In this document: in pieces, positions 1 through 11,540 of the stretch | Layout of the letters: each line of letters starts with the position of its first letter | How positions within the stretch are numbered: the stretch's first letter is position 1 | Assembly (NCBI GenBank): GCA_018970885.1 | Contig: JAGWVL010000010.1 | Span: forward strand, 1-32,773 | Direction of reading: 5' to 3' | DNA length: 32,773 nucleotides | Source: Actinomycetales bacterium | Lineage (GTDB): Bacteria > Actinomycetota > Actinomycetes > Nanopelagicales > Nanopelagicaceae | Program-made: the position numbers and the translations under genes | Notes under the pieces: generated by a model | Databases searched by the model: none | What the model was told of the DNA's origin: nothing | What the model saw: only the letters and a program-made list of their open reading frames with translations

Positions 1-448
1 TGGTGCGGGAATGAATTTTTGCGACCCAACGCTTCAGTGAATCATGCGCCATTGTTAAGCCGTAGTGACGAGCAAACCCTGCAATATCGGTTTGGTAGAT
101 TGACAAAGTTGGAATACCTAAACGCTCTGCAACTCTCGAAGCATAATTTCCAAGAAAAAATGGAGAAGCCAGATGTACAACATCCGGGTTGAATCCATCA
201 ATTAGAGGTTCAATAGCTTTCTGAGGAAATCCAAGAGGCAGCAAACCTTTCATCTCTAAACTCGGAACACGTCTGACTCTAAATCCGGCGTATTCAGATA
301 CTCCGCCAGCACTTTCTGGAGCGATCACGAGTGCTTGATGTCCTTGTGCTCGTAGATACTCCAGAATGCGAAGCACCGAGTTGGTAACACCATTTATCTG
401 GGGGAGGAAGGATTCTGTGACCACGACTACACGCAGGGATCGCTTCAT
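1..448 (-). CDS. GT4-family glycosyltransferase, N-terminal part (truncated by window edge); alpha-mannosyltransferase MgtA/PimB-like
   Basis: Not in ORF track. Reverse complement from ATG at 448 is open to the window edge: MKRSLRVVVVTESFLPQINGVTNSVLRILEYLRAQGHQALVIAPESAGG...NPDVVHLASPFFLGNYASRVAERLGIPTLSIYQTDIAGFARHYGL. The TESFLPQINGVTNSV...H motif is typical of GT4 mannosyltransferases. Confidence 0.88.
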   Translation of the reverse strand, partial: MKRSLRVVVVTESFLPQINGVTNSVLRILEYLRAQGHQALVIAPESAGGVSEYAGFRVRRVPSLEMKGLLPLGFPQKAIEPLIDGFNPDVVHLASPFFLGNYASRVAERLGIPTLSIYQTDIAGFARHYGLTMAHDSLKRWVAKIHSRT

Positions 449-543
449 GCCGTTAGGTTGAGCCAATTCTCAGACTTAAAGTAGAAGTTGAGGTTACGAG
501 TCGGCAAACCGTGCGTGAAATCTCGAGCTGCGGTAGCAAAATG

Positions 544-561
544 GGTTACTCACCAGTAACC
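544..561. promoter_or_regulatory. Perfect inverted repeat GGTTACT-CACC-AGTAACC, candidate operator overlapping the predicted etfBA -10 element
   Basis: 7-bp perfect arms with 4-nt spacer. TAACCT (557-562) lies 6 nt before ATG 569. Confidence 0.6.
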
Positions 562-568
562 TTTGGCT

Positions 569-1351
569 ATGAAAATCGCCGTTTGCGTCAAGCAGGTCCC
601 AGATTCATGGGCTGAAAAGAAGATGGTCAATGGAGTTCTTGATCGCGAGAATGTTGATGCGGTTTTGAATGATCTTGATGAGTACGCAGTTGAAGAAGCG
701 CTGCGTATCGCAGAGGCTCATGGTGGAAATGAAGAGGATGGCCCACACACAGTTACCGTCATTTCAATGGGACCAGAGCGTGCAACTGAAGCGGTTCGTA
801 AAGCATTATCAATGGGTGCAAATGATGCGATTTTGATAACTGACGCAAAGCTATCTGGTGCAGATGCGCTCGCAACATCAGCTGTCCTTGCCGCAGTCAT
901 TGAAAAGGGTGGATTTGATTTAGTTATTTGCGGTACAGAATCAACAGATGCGCGGATGAGCGTTGTTCCTGCGATGCTAGCTGAGCGATTAAATGTTGCA
1001 CAGTTAACCTTTGCCTCAAAGGTTGAGGTAGATCCGGCAGCACAGAAAGTGTCAATTACACGTGTTACCGAAGCTGGCGTTGATGAAATGAACGCTGCTT
1101 TTCCATGTGTTATCTCAGTTGTTGAAAAGATTAATGAGCCTCGCTACCCATCATTTAAGGGAATCATGGCTGCAAAGAAAAAGAGTATTGAAACTCGAGA
1201 TTTAACTTCTGTGGGCGTGACTGTTGATTCAGCATGGTCACTGGTTGCCGATTCATCACCACGTCCACCACGTGCAGCCGGAATCAAGGTCAGTGATGAT
1301 AATTCAGCGGCCCAAATGGTTTCATTCCTAGCAGAAAAGAAGTTGATATGA
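569..1351 (+). CDS. etfB: Electron transfer flavoprotein subunit beta
   Basis: MKIAVCVKQVPD... N-terminus and EtfB-like body. Track start 563 is TTG; ATG 569 preferred. Confidence 0.95.
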   Translation: MKIAVCVKQVPDSWAEKKMVNGVLDRENVDAVLNDLDEYAVEEALRIAEAHGGNEEDGPHTVTVISMGPERATEAVRKALSMGANDAILITDAKLSGADALATSAVLAAVIEKGGFDLVICGTESTDARMSVVPAMLAERLNVAQLTFASKVEVDPAAQKVSITRVTEAGVDEMNAAFPCVISVVEKINEPRYPSFKGIMAAKKKSIETRDLTSVGVTVDSAWSLVADSSPRPPRAAGIKVSDDNSAAQMVSFLAEKKLI

Positions 1352-2301
1352 GCAAAGTATTGATTTTGGCTGACTTTATTAACTCTAAGGCCACTAAAAC
1401 AAACGCTGAATTAGCAACAGTAGGTGCTCGCATTGGCGAGGTAACTGCAGTTGTTCTTGCCTCTGCAGGAAAAGGTTCAGCAATGGCTGCTGAGATTAAC
1501 AAGGGTCCAGTTTCTAAGATTGTTGTAGTTGAATCAGATGCATTTGTTAACAATGGCGTTGCAGCCGTTGCTGATGTCCTTGCTCAAATTATCGCTGCGC
1601 AATCACCAGCTGCGGTCTTAATTGCATCACATGCATTTGGCAAAGAGGTTGCGGCTCGTACAGCGGTTAAGAGCGGTTCAGGAATCATTACAGATGCAGT
1701 TGATGTCTCTGCAGACATAACAGCTACCCAACTTGTCTTCGGTGGATCGACGACGGTTCATTCGAAGGTTTCTCACGGAACACCTATCATTACTGTTCGT
1801 CCAAATTCAGTTGATGCGCAAACAGGTGCGGCAACACCTGCCGTTGAAACTCTTTCACTTCAAGTTTCAGATGCATCAAAGAAGGCAACCATTACCTCAT
1901 CACAACCTCCAGTGCAGGGTGGGCGTCCCGAGTTAACAGAGGCAAACATCGTTGTTTCTGGCGGACGCGGAACAAATGGAGATTTCTCTGCGGTCGAAGG
2001 GTTTGCTGACTCATTAGGTGCAGCTGTTGGTGCATCACGTGCAGCAACTGATGCGGGTTGGTACCCACACTCATATCAAGTGGGACAAACCGGAAAAACT
2101 GTTAGCCCACAGCTCTATGTTGCATGTGGAATTTCCGGAGCGATCCAGCATCGTGCAGGAATGCAGACAAGTAAGACGATCGTCGTGATTAATAAAGATC
2201 CGGAAGCACCGCTCTTTGAAATCGCAGATTTTGGCGTGGTGGGAGACCTGTTTGCCGTTCTACCGAAGGCAACTGAAGGCGTTAAAGCCCACAAGTCATA
2301 G
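1348..2301 (+). CDS. etfA: Electron transfer flavoprotein subunit alpha
   Basis: C-terminal FAD-binding motif ...[51 protein letters not shown] overlap with etfB. Confidence 0.96.
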   Translation: MSKVLILADFINSKATKTNAELATVGARIGEVTAVVLASAGKGSAMAAEINKGPVSKIVVVESDAFVNNGVAAVADVLAQIIAAQSPAAVLIASHAFGKEVAARTAVKSGSGIITDAVDVSADITATQLVFGGSTTVHSKVSHGTPIITVRPNSVDAQTGAATPAVETLSLQVSDASKKATITSSQPPVQGGRPELTEANIVVSGGRGTNGDFSAVEGFADSLGAAVGASRAATDAGWYPHSYQVGQTGKTVSPQLYVACGISGAIQHRAGMQTSKTIVVINKDPEAPLFEIADFGVVGDLFAVLPKATEGVKAHKS

Positions 2302-2311
2302 ACTTAGGCCT

Positions 2312-3450
2312 GTGCCTTCAATCTATGTAGACCATGCTGCAACGACACCACTGTCGCCTGCTGCATTCAAGGCGTTTACCTTTCAACTCCAGGAGCTTGG
2401 TAATCCCTCGAGTCTGCACACCCATGGCCGCGCAGCCCGTAAAGCGTTAGAGGATGCTCGTGAAGCAATTGCAGGTCAAGTTGGCTGCCTTCCATCAGAA
2501 GTTATCTTTACTGCATCAGGAACTGAAGCTAACAACATTGCCCTTAAAGGTATGTGGTGGAATGGAAAAGCCCAGGGCAAGAAAGTTGTAGTTATTTCTG
2601 CGGTCGAACATCATGCGATTTTGGATCCTGCACATTGGCTAGAAACTCAAGAGGGCGCAGAGGTAATCCAGGTTCCAGTCGGTGTAGATGGGGTTATCGA
2701 TTTAGATTTTCTCAAAGATTTGATTGCACGACGATCTGGAGAAATTGCTGTAATTTCAATCATGCACTCCAACAATGAAACCGGGGTCATTCAGCCGATA
2801 GAAGAAGTTGTTGCAATGGCCGAAAACATTCCGGTACACACCGATGCGGTTCAGAGTTTCAAGAAGGTTCCGCTTTCATACCAAGAACTTGGTGTGACCG
2901 CCTTAACTTTGAGTGCGCACAAAGTTGGAGGCCCACTTGGAATCGGTGCATTAATTTTGCGAAGAGCTTATGAGATTCCAGCGTTGCTTCATGGTGGTGG
3001 ACAAGAGCGCGAAATTCGGAGTGGAACTTTAAATGCACCGAGTATCGTGGCTTTTTCGGCGGCCGCAACTGAAAAATACCCAAGTGCTGAGGTCCAAAAT
3101 CTGCGCGACAACTTTATTCAAGCGATACATCAGGCAATTCCGGATGCCTATGTCAATGGCGAGGCTAGCCGACGCTTACCGGGAATAGTTAACGTTACCT
3201 TTCCTGGTACACAAAGCGATACCTTGTTGCTTCTTCTAGATAATGCTCATGTCTCTGCTTCAACAGGATCTGCATGTAGTGCAGGGGTTCATGAGGCAAG
3301 CCATGTACTGCTCGCGATGGGCCACACCGAAGCAACCGCTCAATCCTCGCTTCGCTTCTCATTTGGTGCCGCATCTACCCAGGCAGATGTTGACTTTGTA
3401 ATGTCAGTGCTGCCCGATGTAATTCGTACAGGACGGGCGGCACACCTTAA

Positions 3451-3454
<4 letters not shown>
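2312..3454 (+). CDS. Cysteine desulfurase, NifS/IscS family
   Basis: [42 protein letters not shown] motifs. Track start 2216 lies inside etfA; GTG 2312 ([12 protein letters not shown]) is the likely start. Confidence 0.93.
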
Positions 3455-6542
<3,088 letters not shown>

Positions 6543-6555
6543 TAGTATTTTGTCC

Positions 6556-6678
6556 ATGATTACTCTTGCTAGTGAGATAACCCGTGAACTTCCAGCACCT
6601 CCAGTCTTTTTTGGAATCTTCACCTTTGTTGTGATGTCAATCTTTCTGTACTTAGTACTTCGCCTAGACCGAGACTAA
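6556..6678 (+). CDS. Small (40 aa) single-pass membrane protein of unknown function
   Basis: Not in ORF track (too short). ATG 6556 to TAA 6676: MITLASEITRELPAPPVFFGIFTFVVMSIFLYLVLRLDRD. Fits exactly between ligA and nadD, has one hydrophobic helix, and a -10-like TAGTAT lies 7 nt upstream. Confidence 0.72.
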   Translation: MITLASEITRELPAPPVFFGIFTFVVMSIFLYLVLRLDRD

Positions 6679-6679
6679 T

Positions 6680-7228
6680 TTGTCCCGAGTTGGTATTTAC
6701 GGAGGAACCTTTGACCCAATTCATTTGGGTCATTTGCATGTAATTACCCAGTTGATTGAAAAGAATTTAGTAGATCAATTATTTGTTGTTCCGGCTGGAG
6801 AACCTTTATTGCGCGAGAACGCGCCGATTGCAACTGCTGCGCAACGACGAGCCATGTGTCAGTTAGCGGTTGCTGATTTACCAGCAGCTGTCGCCAGTAA
6901 GGTGCAGGTAAATCCAATCGAAGTTCTGCGGATGGGACCAAGTTATGCCATCGATACCGTTGAAGCGATTGCTCAAAGTTATCCCGATGACACAATTGTT
7001 CTAGTGATCGGCCAAGATGCAGCAGAAAAGTTGAATCAATGGCATCGCATCGATGAGTTACGAGGGATGGTCGAATTCTTGATCATAGGGCGTCCTGGGT
7101 ATTCAGGTGATGGTGTGGATATTGGCGCTCTCAATGTTGCCGCCACCACAATTCGCCAAGGAATGAGCGAAGATCTTTCGTCATCGGTAGCTGCATTTAT
7201 ACGAGAGAATAACCTCTATGACAATTAG
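6680..7228 (+). CDS. nadD: Nicotinate-nucleotide adenylyltransferase
   Basis: VGIYGGTFDPIHLGHL nucleotidyltransferase motif; TTG start. Confidence 0.95.
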   Translation: MSRVGIYGGTFDPIHLGHLHVITQLIEKNLVDQLFVVPAGEPLLRENAPIATAAQRRAMCQLAVADLPAAVASKVQVNPIEVLRMGPSYAIDTVEAIAQSYPDDTIVLVIGQDAAEKLNQWHRIDELRGMVEFLIIGRPGYSGDGVDIGALNVAATTIRQGMSEDLSSSVAAFIRENNLYDN

Positions 7229-7595
7229 CAGCAGAACACTCGAGATCACCCAAGTTGCCGCCCAAGCTGCAATCGACAAGATTGCCCAAGATGTTGTGGC
7301 TTTGGATCTTTCAGACCAGTTAGTTCTCAGTGAGGTGTTCTTAATTGCAACCGGCCACAATGAGGCACAAGTTGATGCTATTGCAGATGAGGTAGAGCGC
7401 CAGCTTGCTGCAATTGGTGAGAAGCCACTTCGCCGTGAACATGGTGCTGAATGGATTTTGTTAGATTATTCAGATCTTGTTGTGCATGTACAAAGTGCAG
7501 CGCTTCGCAAGTACTACATGTTGGATCGTTTATGGAATGACTGCCCATCAATTGAATTAGCAGCAGTGAGGCAGGCCGCCGTCTATGGCCGGTAA
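7218..7595 (+). CDS. rsfS: Ribosome silencing factor RsfS
   Basis: DVVALDLSDQLVLSEVFLIATGHNEAQVDAIADEVE...EWILLDYSDLVVHVQ; canonical position after nadD. Confidence 0.94.
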   Translation: MTISSRTLEITQVAAQAAIDKIAQDVVALDLSDQLVLSEVFLIATGHNEAQVDAIADEVERQLAAIGEKPLRREHGAEWILLDYSDLVVHVQSAALRKYYMLDRLWNDCPSIELAAVRQAAVYGR

Positions 7596-8235
7596 TCGCG
7601 TTGTTTTATGGCGTCACGGCCAGACTGATTGGAATGTTGTAAACCGTTTTCAGGGTCACTCAGATATTGGGCTCAATGAGGTTGGCCGTTTTCAAGTTCA
7701 GCATGCTGCACAAATTCTTGCAGGTATGAAACCAACAATGATTATTTCAAGTGATCTGGAACGTGCACGAGATACAGCGCAATCTCTTGCTGATCTAACT
7801 GGTTTAACTGTCCAGATTGATCATGATCTTCGTGAAACAAATGGTGGATTATGGGAAGGAAAAACAGGTGCAGAAAATCGCGCCGAGGATTTCCAAAACT
7901 TTATTCGATGGATTGATGGTGAAGATAATCCCGCAGGTACCACAGGTGAGCGACGTAGCGAGGTTGCAGATCGTGCAGTTCGAGCAATCAAAAAAGCATT
8001 AGGAGATAAGACAGATCAGTTATTAGTTGTGACAACTCATGGTGGTACAGCGCGTTGCATCATGGGATCTCTGCTGCAACTTCCGATGTCCCACTGGGGC
8101 GTAATCGGGGGACTATCTAATGCATCGTGGTCGATTTTGGAACGAAACCCACGACAATGGAATTTGATTGAACATAATGCAGGCTCTGTACCAGAGCCTG
8201 TCTATGGCGAAGAAAGTGGTGCAACTTCAGCTTAA
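7585..8235 (+). CDS. Histidine phosphatase family protein (phosphoglycerate mutase-like; possibly glucosyl-3-phosphoglycerate phosphatase)
   Basis: LWRHGQTDWN RHG motif, SDLERARDTAQ, TTHGGTARC. Confidence 0.88.
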   Translation: MAGNRVVLWRHGQTDWNVVNRFQGHSDIGLNEVGRFQVQHAAQILAGMKPTMIISSDLERARDTAQSLADLTGLTVQIDHDLRETNGGLWEGKTGAENRAEDFQNFIRWIDGEDNPAGTTGERRSEVADRAVRAIKKALGDKTDQLLVVTTHGGTARCIMGSLLQLPMSHWGVIGGLSNASWSILERNPRQWNLIEHNAGSVPEPVYGEESGATSA

Positions 8236-8281
8236 GGCTGGCCGCAGTAAATGCGGTAAGGTCTGCACTCGCAGAAATATT

Positions 8282-8354
8282 GGGGCTATAGCGCAGCTGG
8301 TAGCGCACCTGCATGGCATGCAGGGGGTCAGGGGTTCAAATCCCCTTAGCTCCA
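8282..8354 (+). tRNA. tRNA-Ala(GGC)
   Basis: Cloverleaf: acceptor GGGGCTA/TAGCTCC, D-arm GCGC-AGCTGGTA-GCGC, anticodon arm CCTGC-ATGGCAT-GCAGG (anticodon GGC), T-arm AGGGG-TTCAAAT-CCCCT, discriminator A. No encoded CCA tail follows the discriminator. Confidence 0.97.
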
Positions 8355-8357
8355 CGT

Positions 8358-10847
8358 ATGAATAACAACGTGAATGATGAGCGTGAGCACGCGGCATACG
8401 ACTTTGCCTACGTGCAGGAAAAATGGCTGCCCGTTTGGGATGAACTTCAACCCTTTAAATCAGGCCGTGCAGATGACAAACGTGAAAAAAAGTATGTCCT
8501 GGATATGTTTCCGTACCCATCGGGAGATCTTCACATGGGTCATGCCGAGGCTTACGCACTTGGCGATGTAATCGCTCGTTACTGGGCACAAAAGGGCTTC
8601 AATGTGATGCACCCAATTGGCTGGGATGCCTTTGGATTACCTGCTGAAAACGCTGCGATTAAGCGAAACTCAGATCCACGTATTTGGACCTATGAAAACA
8701 TCGCGGTGCAAAAGGCATCGATGCGACGCTATGCATGTTCTTTTGATTGGGACCGAGTCTTTAACACCTGTGATCCTGAATACTACAAATGGAATCAGTG
8801 GTTGTTCTTAAAGTTTTACGAACGTGGCTTGGCCTATCGCAAAGATTCTGCGGTTAACTGGTGTCCCGGGTGTCAAACAGTTCTGGCAAATGAACAGGTA
8901 GTAGCAGGCCTGTGCGAGCGATGCGATTCAACAGTTACTAAAAAGAAGTTAAACCAGTGGTACTTCAAGATCACTGATTACGCCGATCGCTTACTTGATG
9001 ACATGGCACAACTTGAAGGTAAGTGGCCTGACAAGGTTTTAACCATGCAGCGCAACTGGATCGGTCGTTCAACCGGTGCAAATGTAAAGTTTGAAATCGA
9101 AGGACGTGCTGAGCCGGTAACGATTTATACAACCCGCCCCGATACTTTGTTTGGTGCAACATTTATGGTCGTAGCAGTCGACAGCGACCTTGCCACTGAA
9201 CTTGTTCAAGGCACCGGTGTTGAATCTGAGTTCGCTAAGTATTTAGAAACTATCAAGGCGGCAAGTGATATCGATCGACTTGCAACAGATCGTCCAAAGA
9301 GTGGTGTATTCCTTAATCGCTTTGCTATAAATCCAGTAAATGGTGAGAAATTGCCTATCTGGGCAAGTGATTATGTATTAGCAGACTACGGAACTGGCGC
9401 AATCATGGCGGTTCCAGCACATGATCAGCGCGATTTAGATTTTGCTCGCGCCATGAAGCTACCTGTACGTGTTGTGGTCGAAACCGGCGAAGAAGATCCG
9501 AATGTATCGGGTGTTGCAACCATTGGTGATGGAAAACTAGTTAACTCAGATATTTTGAATGGCCTCAACAAAGCAGATGCAATCACTGAAATTAACAAGA
9601 AGTTAGAGGCTGAAGGAAAAGGTGTTGCCGCACGTAACTACCGCCTGCGCGATTGGCTAGTGTCACGTCAGCGTTACTGGGGAACACCAATTCCAATCAT
9701 TCACTGCCCATCATGTGGCGAGGTTCCAGTTCCTTCCGATCAACTTCCTCTGACTCTTCCCAATGCTGAAGGTTTAGACCTTAAGCCCAAGGGAACATCA
9801 CCACTTGGTGCTGCAACTGATTGGGTAAATGTAAAATGCCCACAGTGTTCTGCCAATGCAAAACGCGACACAGACACGATGGATACATTCGTTGATTCTT
9901 CTTGGTATTACCTGCGATATACAGACCCAACTAACGCCAATGAACCTTTCTCCAAGAAAGATGTTGATACCTGGTTACCAGTAGATCAATATGTTGGAGG
10001 AGTTACTCACGCGATCTTGCACCTGTTGTACAGCCGTTTCTTCACCAAGGTGCTCAACGACATGGGAATGGTTGACTTCAATGAACCATTTACCCGTTTG
10101 CTCAACCAAGGAATGGTTGTCATGGATGGCTCTGCAATGTCCAAGAGTCGTGGAAATCTTGTTCGTTTATCAGATGAGTTAGAAAACCATGGAGTTGATG
10201 CGATTCGTTTGTCTATGGTTTTTGCTGGTCCTCCGGAAGATGATGTGGATTGGTCAGATGTATCGCCATCAGGTTCGGTTAAGTTTTTGACTCGTGCGTG
10301 GAGATTGTCAGGGGATGTAGCAAGCCCTGCAGGTGTCGATTTCAGTACCGGCGATTTAGGGTTGCGAAAGGCAACCCATAAAGCACTTCATGATGCTGGC
10401 TTTGCAGTCGAATCTTTCCGTTTCAATGTTGCTGTTGCACGCGTAATGGAGCTAGTTAATGCAACCCGTAAGGCGATTGATTCCGGTTGTGGAGCTGCAG
10501 ATCCTGCAGTTCGGGAAGCCGTTGAAGCGATCGCGATTATGTTGTCACTTGTTGCGCCATTTACCGCTGAGGAAATGTGGGAGCGTCTTGGCCATAAGCC
10601 ATGTGTGGCACTTGCTGGCTGGCCTACAGTTGATGAGAAGTTACTGGTTGCAGATGCCGTCACTGTCGTTGTGCAAATCAATGGAAAGATCAAAGATCGC
10701 ATTGATGTAGCACCAACAATTTCAGATGCAGAGCTTGAGGCTGCAGCTCTTGGGCTACCAAGCATTGTTGAAGCGCTAGCCGGGGCGACGGTCAACAAGA
10801 TCATCACCCGCGCACCAAAGCTTGTAAATATCGTTATCAACAACTAA
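8358..10847 (+). CDS. leuS: Leucyl-tRNA synthetase
   Basis: [34 protein letters not shown] and the KMSKS-like loop AMSKSRGN. Track start 8313 lies inside the tRNA; ATG 8358 preferred (GTG 8370 possible). Confidence 0.97.
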   Translation: MNNNVNDEREHAAYDFAYVQEKWLPVWDELQPFKSGRADDKREKKYVLDMFPYPSGDLHMGHAEAYALGDVIARYWAQKGFNVMHPIGWDAFGLPAENAAIKRNSDPRIWTYENIAVQKASMRRYACSFDWDRVFNTCDPEYYKWNQWLFLKFYERGLAYRKDSAVNWCPGCQTVLANEQVVAGLCERCDSTVTKKKLNQWYFKITDYADRLLDDMAQLEGKWPDKVLTMQRNWIGRSTGANVKFEIEGRAEPVTIYTTRPDTLFGATFMVVAVDSDLATELVQGTGVESEFAKYLETIKAASDIDRLATDRPKSGVFLNRFAINPVNGEKLPIWASDYVLADYGTGAIMAVPAHDQRDLDFARAMKLPVRVVVETGEEDPNVSGVATIGDGKLVNSDILNGLNKADAITEINKKLEAEGKGVAARNYRLRDWLVSRQRYWGTPIPIIHCPSCGEVPVPSDQLPLTLPNAEGLDLKPKGTSPLGAATDWVNVKCPQCSANAKRDTDTMDTFVDSSWYYLRYTDPTNANEPFSKKDVDTWLPVDQYVGGVTHAILHLLYSRFFTKVLNDMGMVDFNEPFTRLLNQGMVVMDGSAMSKSRGNLVRLSDELENHGVDAIRLSMVFAGPPEDDVDWSDVSPSGSVKFLTRAWRLSGDVASPAGVDFSTGDLGLRKATHKALHDAGFAVESFRFNVAVARVMELVNATRKAIDSGCGAADPAVREAVEAIAIMLSLVAPFTAEEMWERLGHKPCVALAGWPTVDEKLLVADAVTVVVQINGKIKDRIDVAPTISDAELEAAALGLPSIVEALAGATVNKIITRAPKLVNIVINN

Positions 10848-10893
10848 TTCACCCGTTTCCTTAAGGCATTATTGCCAACCTAACAATTGGCAG

Positions 10894-11502
10894 ATGGAAC
10901 AACTTCGTAGTGCTTTCGAATCCTTGTCACAGTGGTGGTTTGATCTACATTTTTCTCGAAATCAAAAGAGATTCCTTGCCCTCATTGCTGTAGTTGTCTT
11001 GCTTTCATCTGTAATTGTCGTAGCCCGAGGTAACACAGAAAGTAATGCCGTTACTGAAATTGTGCCAATAACAATAGCCGAGCCTGAAATTTTTGTTGAT
11101 GTCACCGGTGCGGTGAATAGGCCTGGTGTTTACACCCTTACTGGGAAATCACGAGTAATCGATGCAATTAAAGCGGCAGGAGATAGTGCACCTGGTGCAG
11201 ATTTGAGCACTATGAATTTGGCGCGAGTACTCAATGACGGTGAACAAATCTATGTAGATTCATTAGTTGTTAATGGCTTAGGTCAGCGGATAAGCAAGAA
11301 AACTCCATCAGGGCCGATCAACATTAACCGAGCAACTGCTCGTCAGCTAGATGCGTTGGATGGAATCGGGCCTGTGATCGCTGCGCGAATCGTTGAATAT
11401 CGCAAAATCAATGGCTCTTTTTTAAGTGTTGATGATCTCCAAAAGGTAACTGGAATTGGTGCTGCTAAATTCGCTCAGATCAAATCAAAAGTCAAAATTT
11501 AA
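10894..11502 (+). CDS. comEA: ComEA-like helix-hairpin-helix DNA-binding protein with SLBB domain
   Basis: N-terminal TM segment; VDVTGAVNRPGVYTL SLBB; ININRATARQLDALDGIGPVIAARIVEYR HhH. Confidence 0.92.
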   Translation: MEQLRSAFESLSQWWFDLHFSRNQKRFLALIAVVVLLSSVIVVARGNTESNAVTEIVPITIAEPEIFVDVTGAVNRPGVYTLTGKSRVIDAIKAAGDSAPGADLSTMNLARVLNDGEQIYVDSLVVNGLGQRISKKTPSGPININRATARQLDALDGIGPVIAARIVEYRKINGSFLSVDDLQKVTGIGAAKFAQIKSKVKI

Positions 11503-11540
11503 TTGACTACCGAGCCCTTGCCTTAGGCGGGGCTTTATGG

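Noticed and set aside
2216-2311. 32-aa N-terminal extension of the nifS ORF in the track
   Set aside because: Lies inside etfA in another frame and has no homology-like content; GTG 2312 directly precedes the conserved YVDHAATT motif.
8241-8279. Two short stem-loops (CCGCA-GTAAA-TGCGG and CTGC-ACTC-GCAG) before tRNA-Ala
   Set aside because: Very short stems in a probable tRNA promoter/5' leader; not distinguishable from chance.
8168-8365. 65-aa + strand ORF running through tRNA-Ala
   Set aside because: Out of frame with the phosphatase gene and translated through the tRNA; the ...[11 protein letters not shown] tail is a typical spurious tRNA translation.
10388-10843. 151-aa minus-strand ORF antisense to leuS C-terminus
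   Set aside because: Ser/Thr/Ala-rich shadow translation of leuS.
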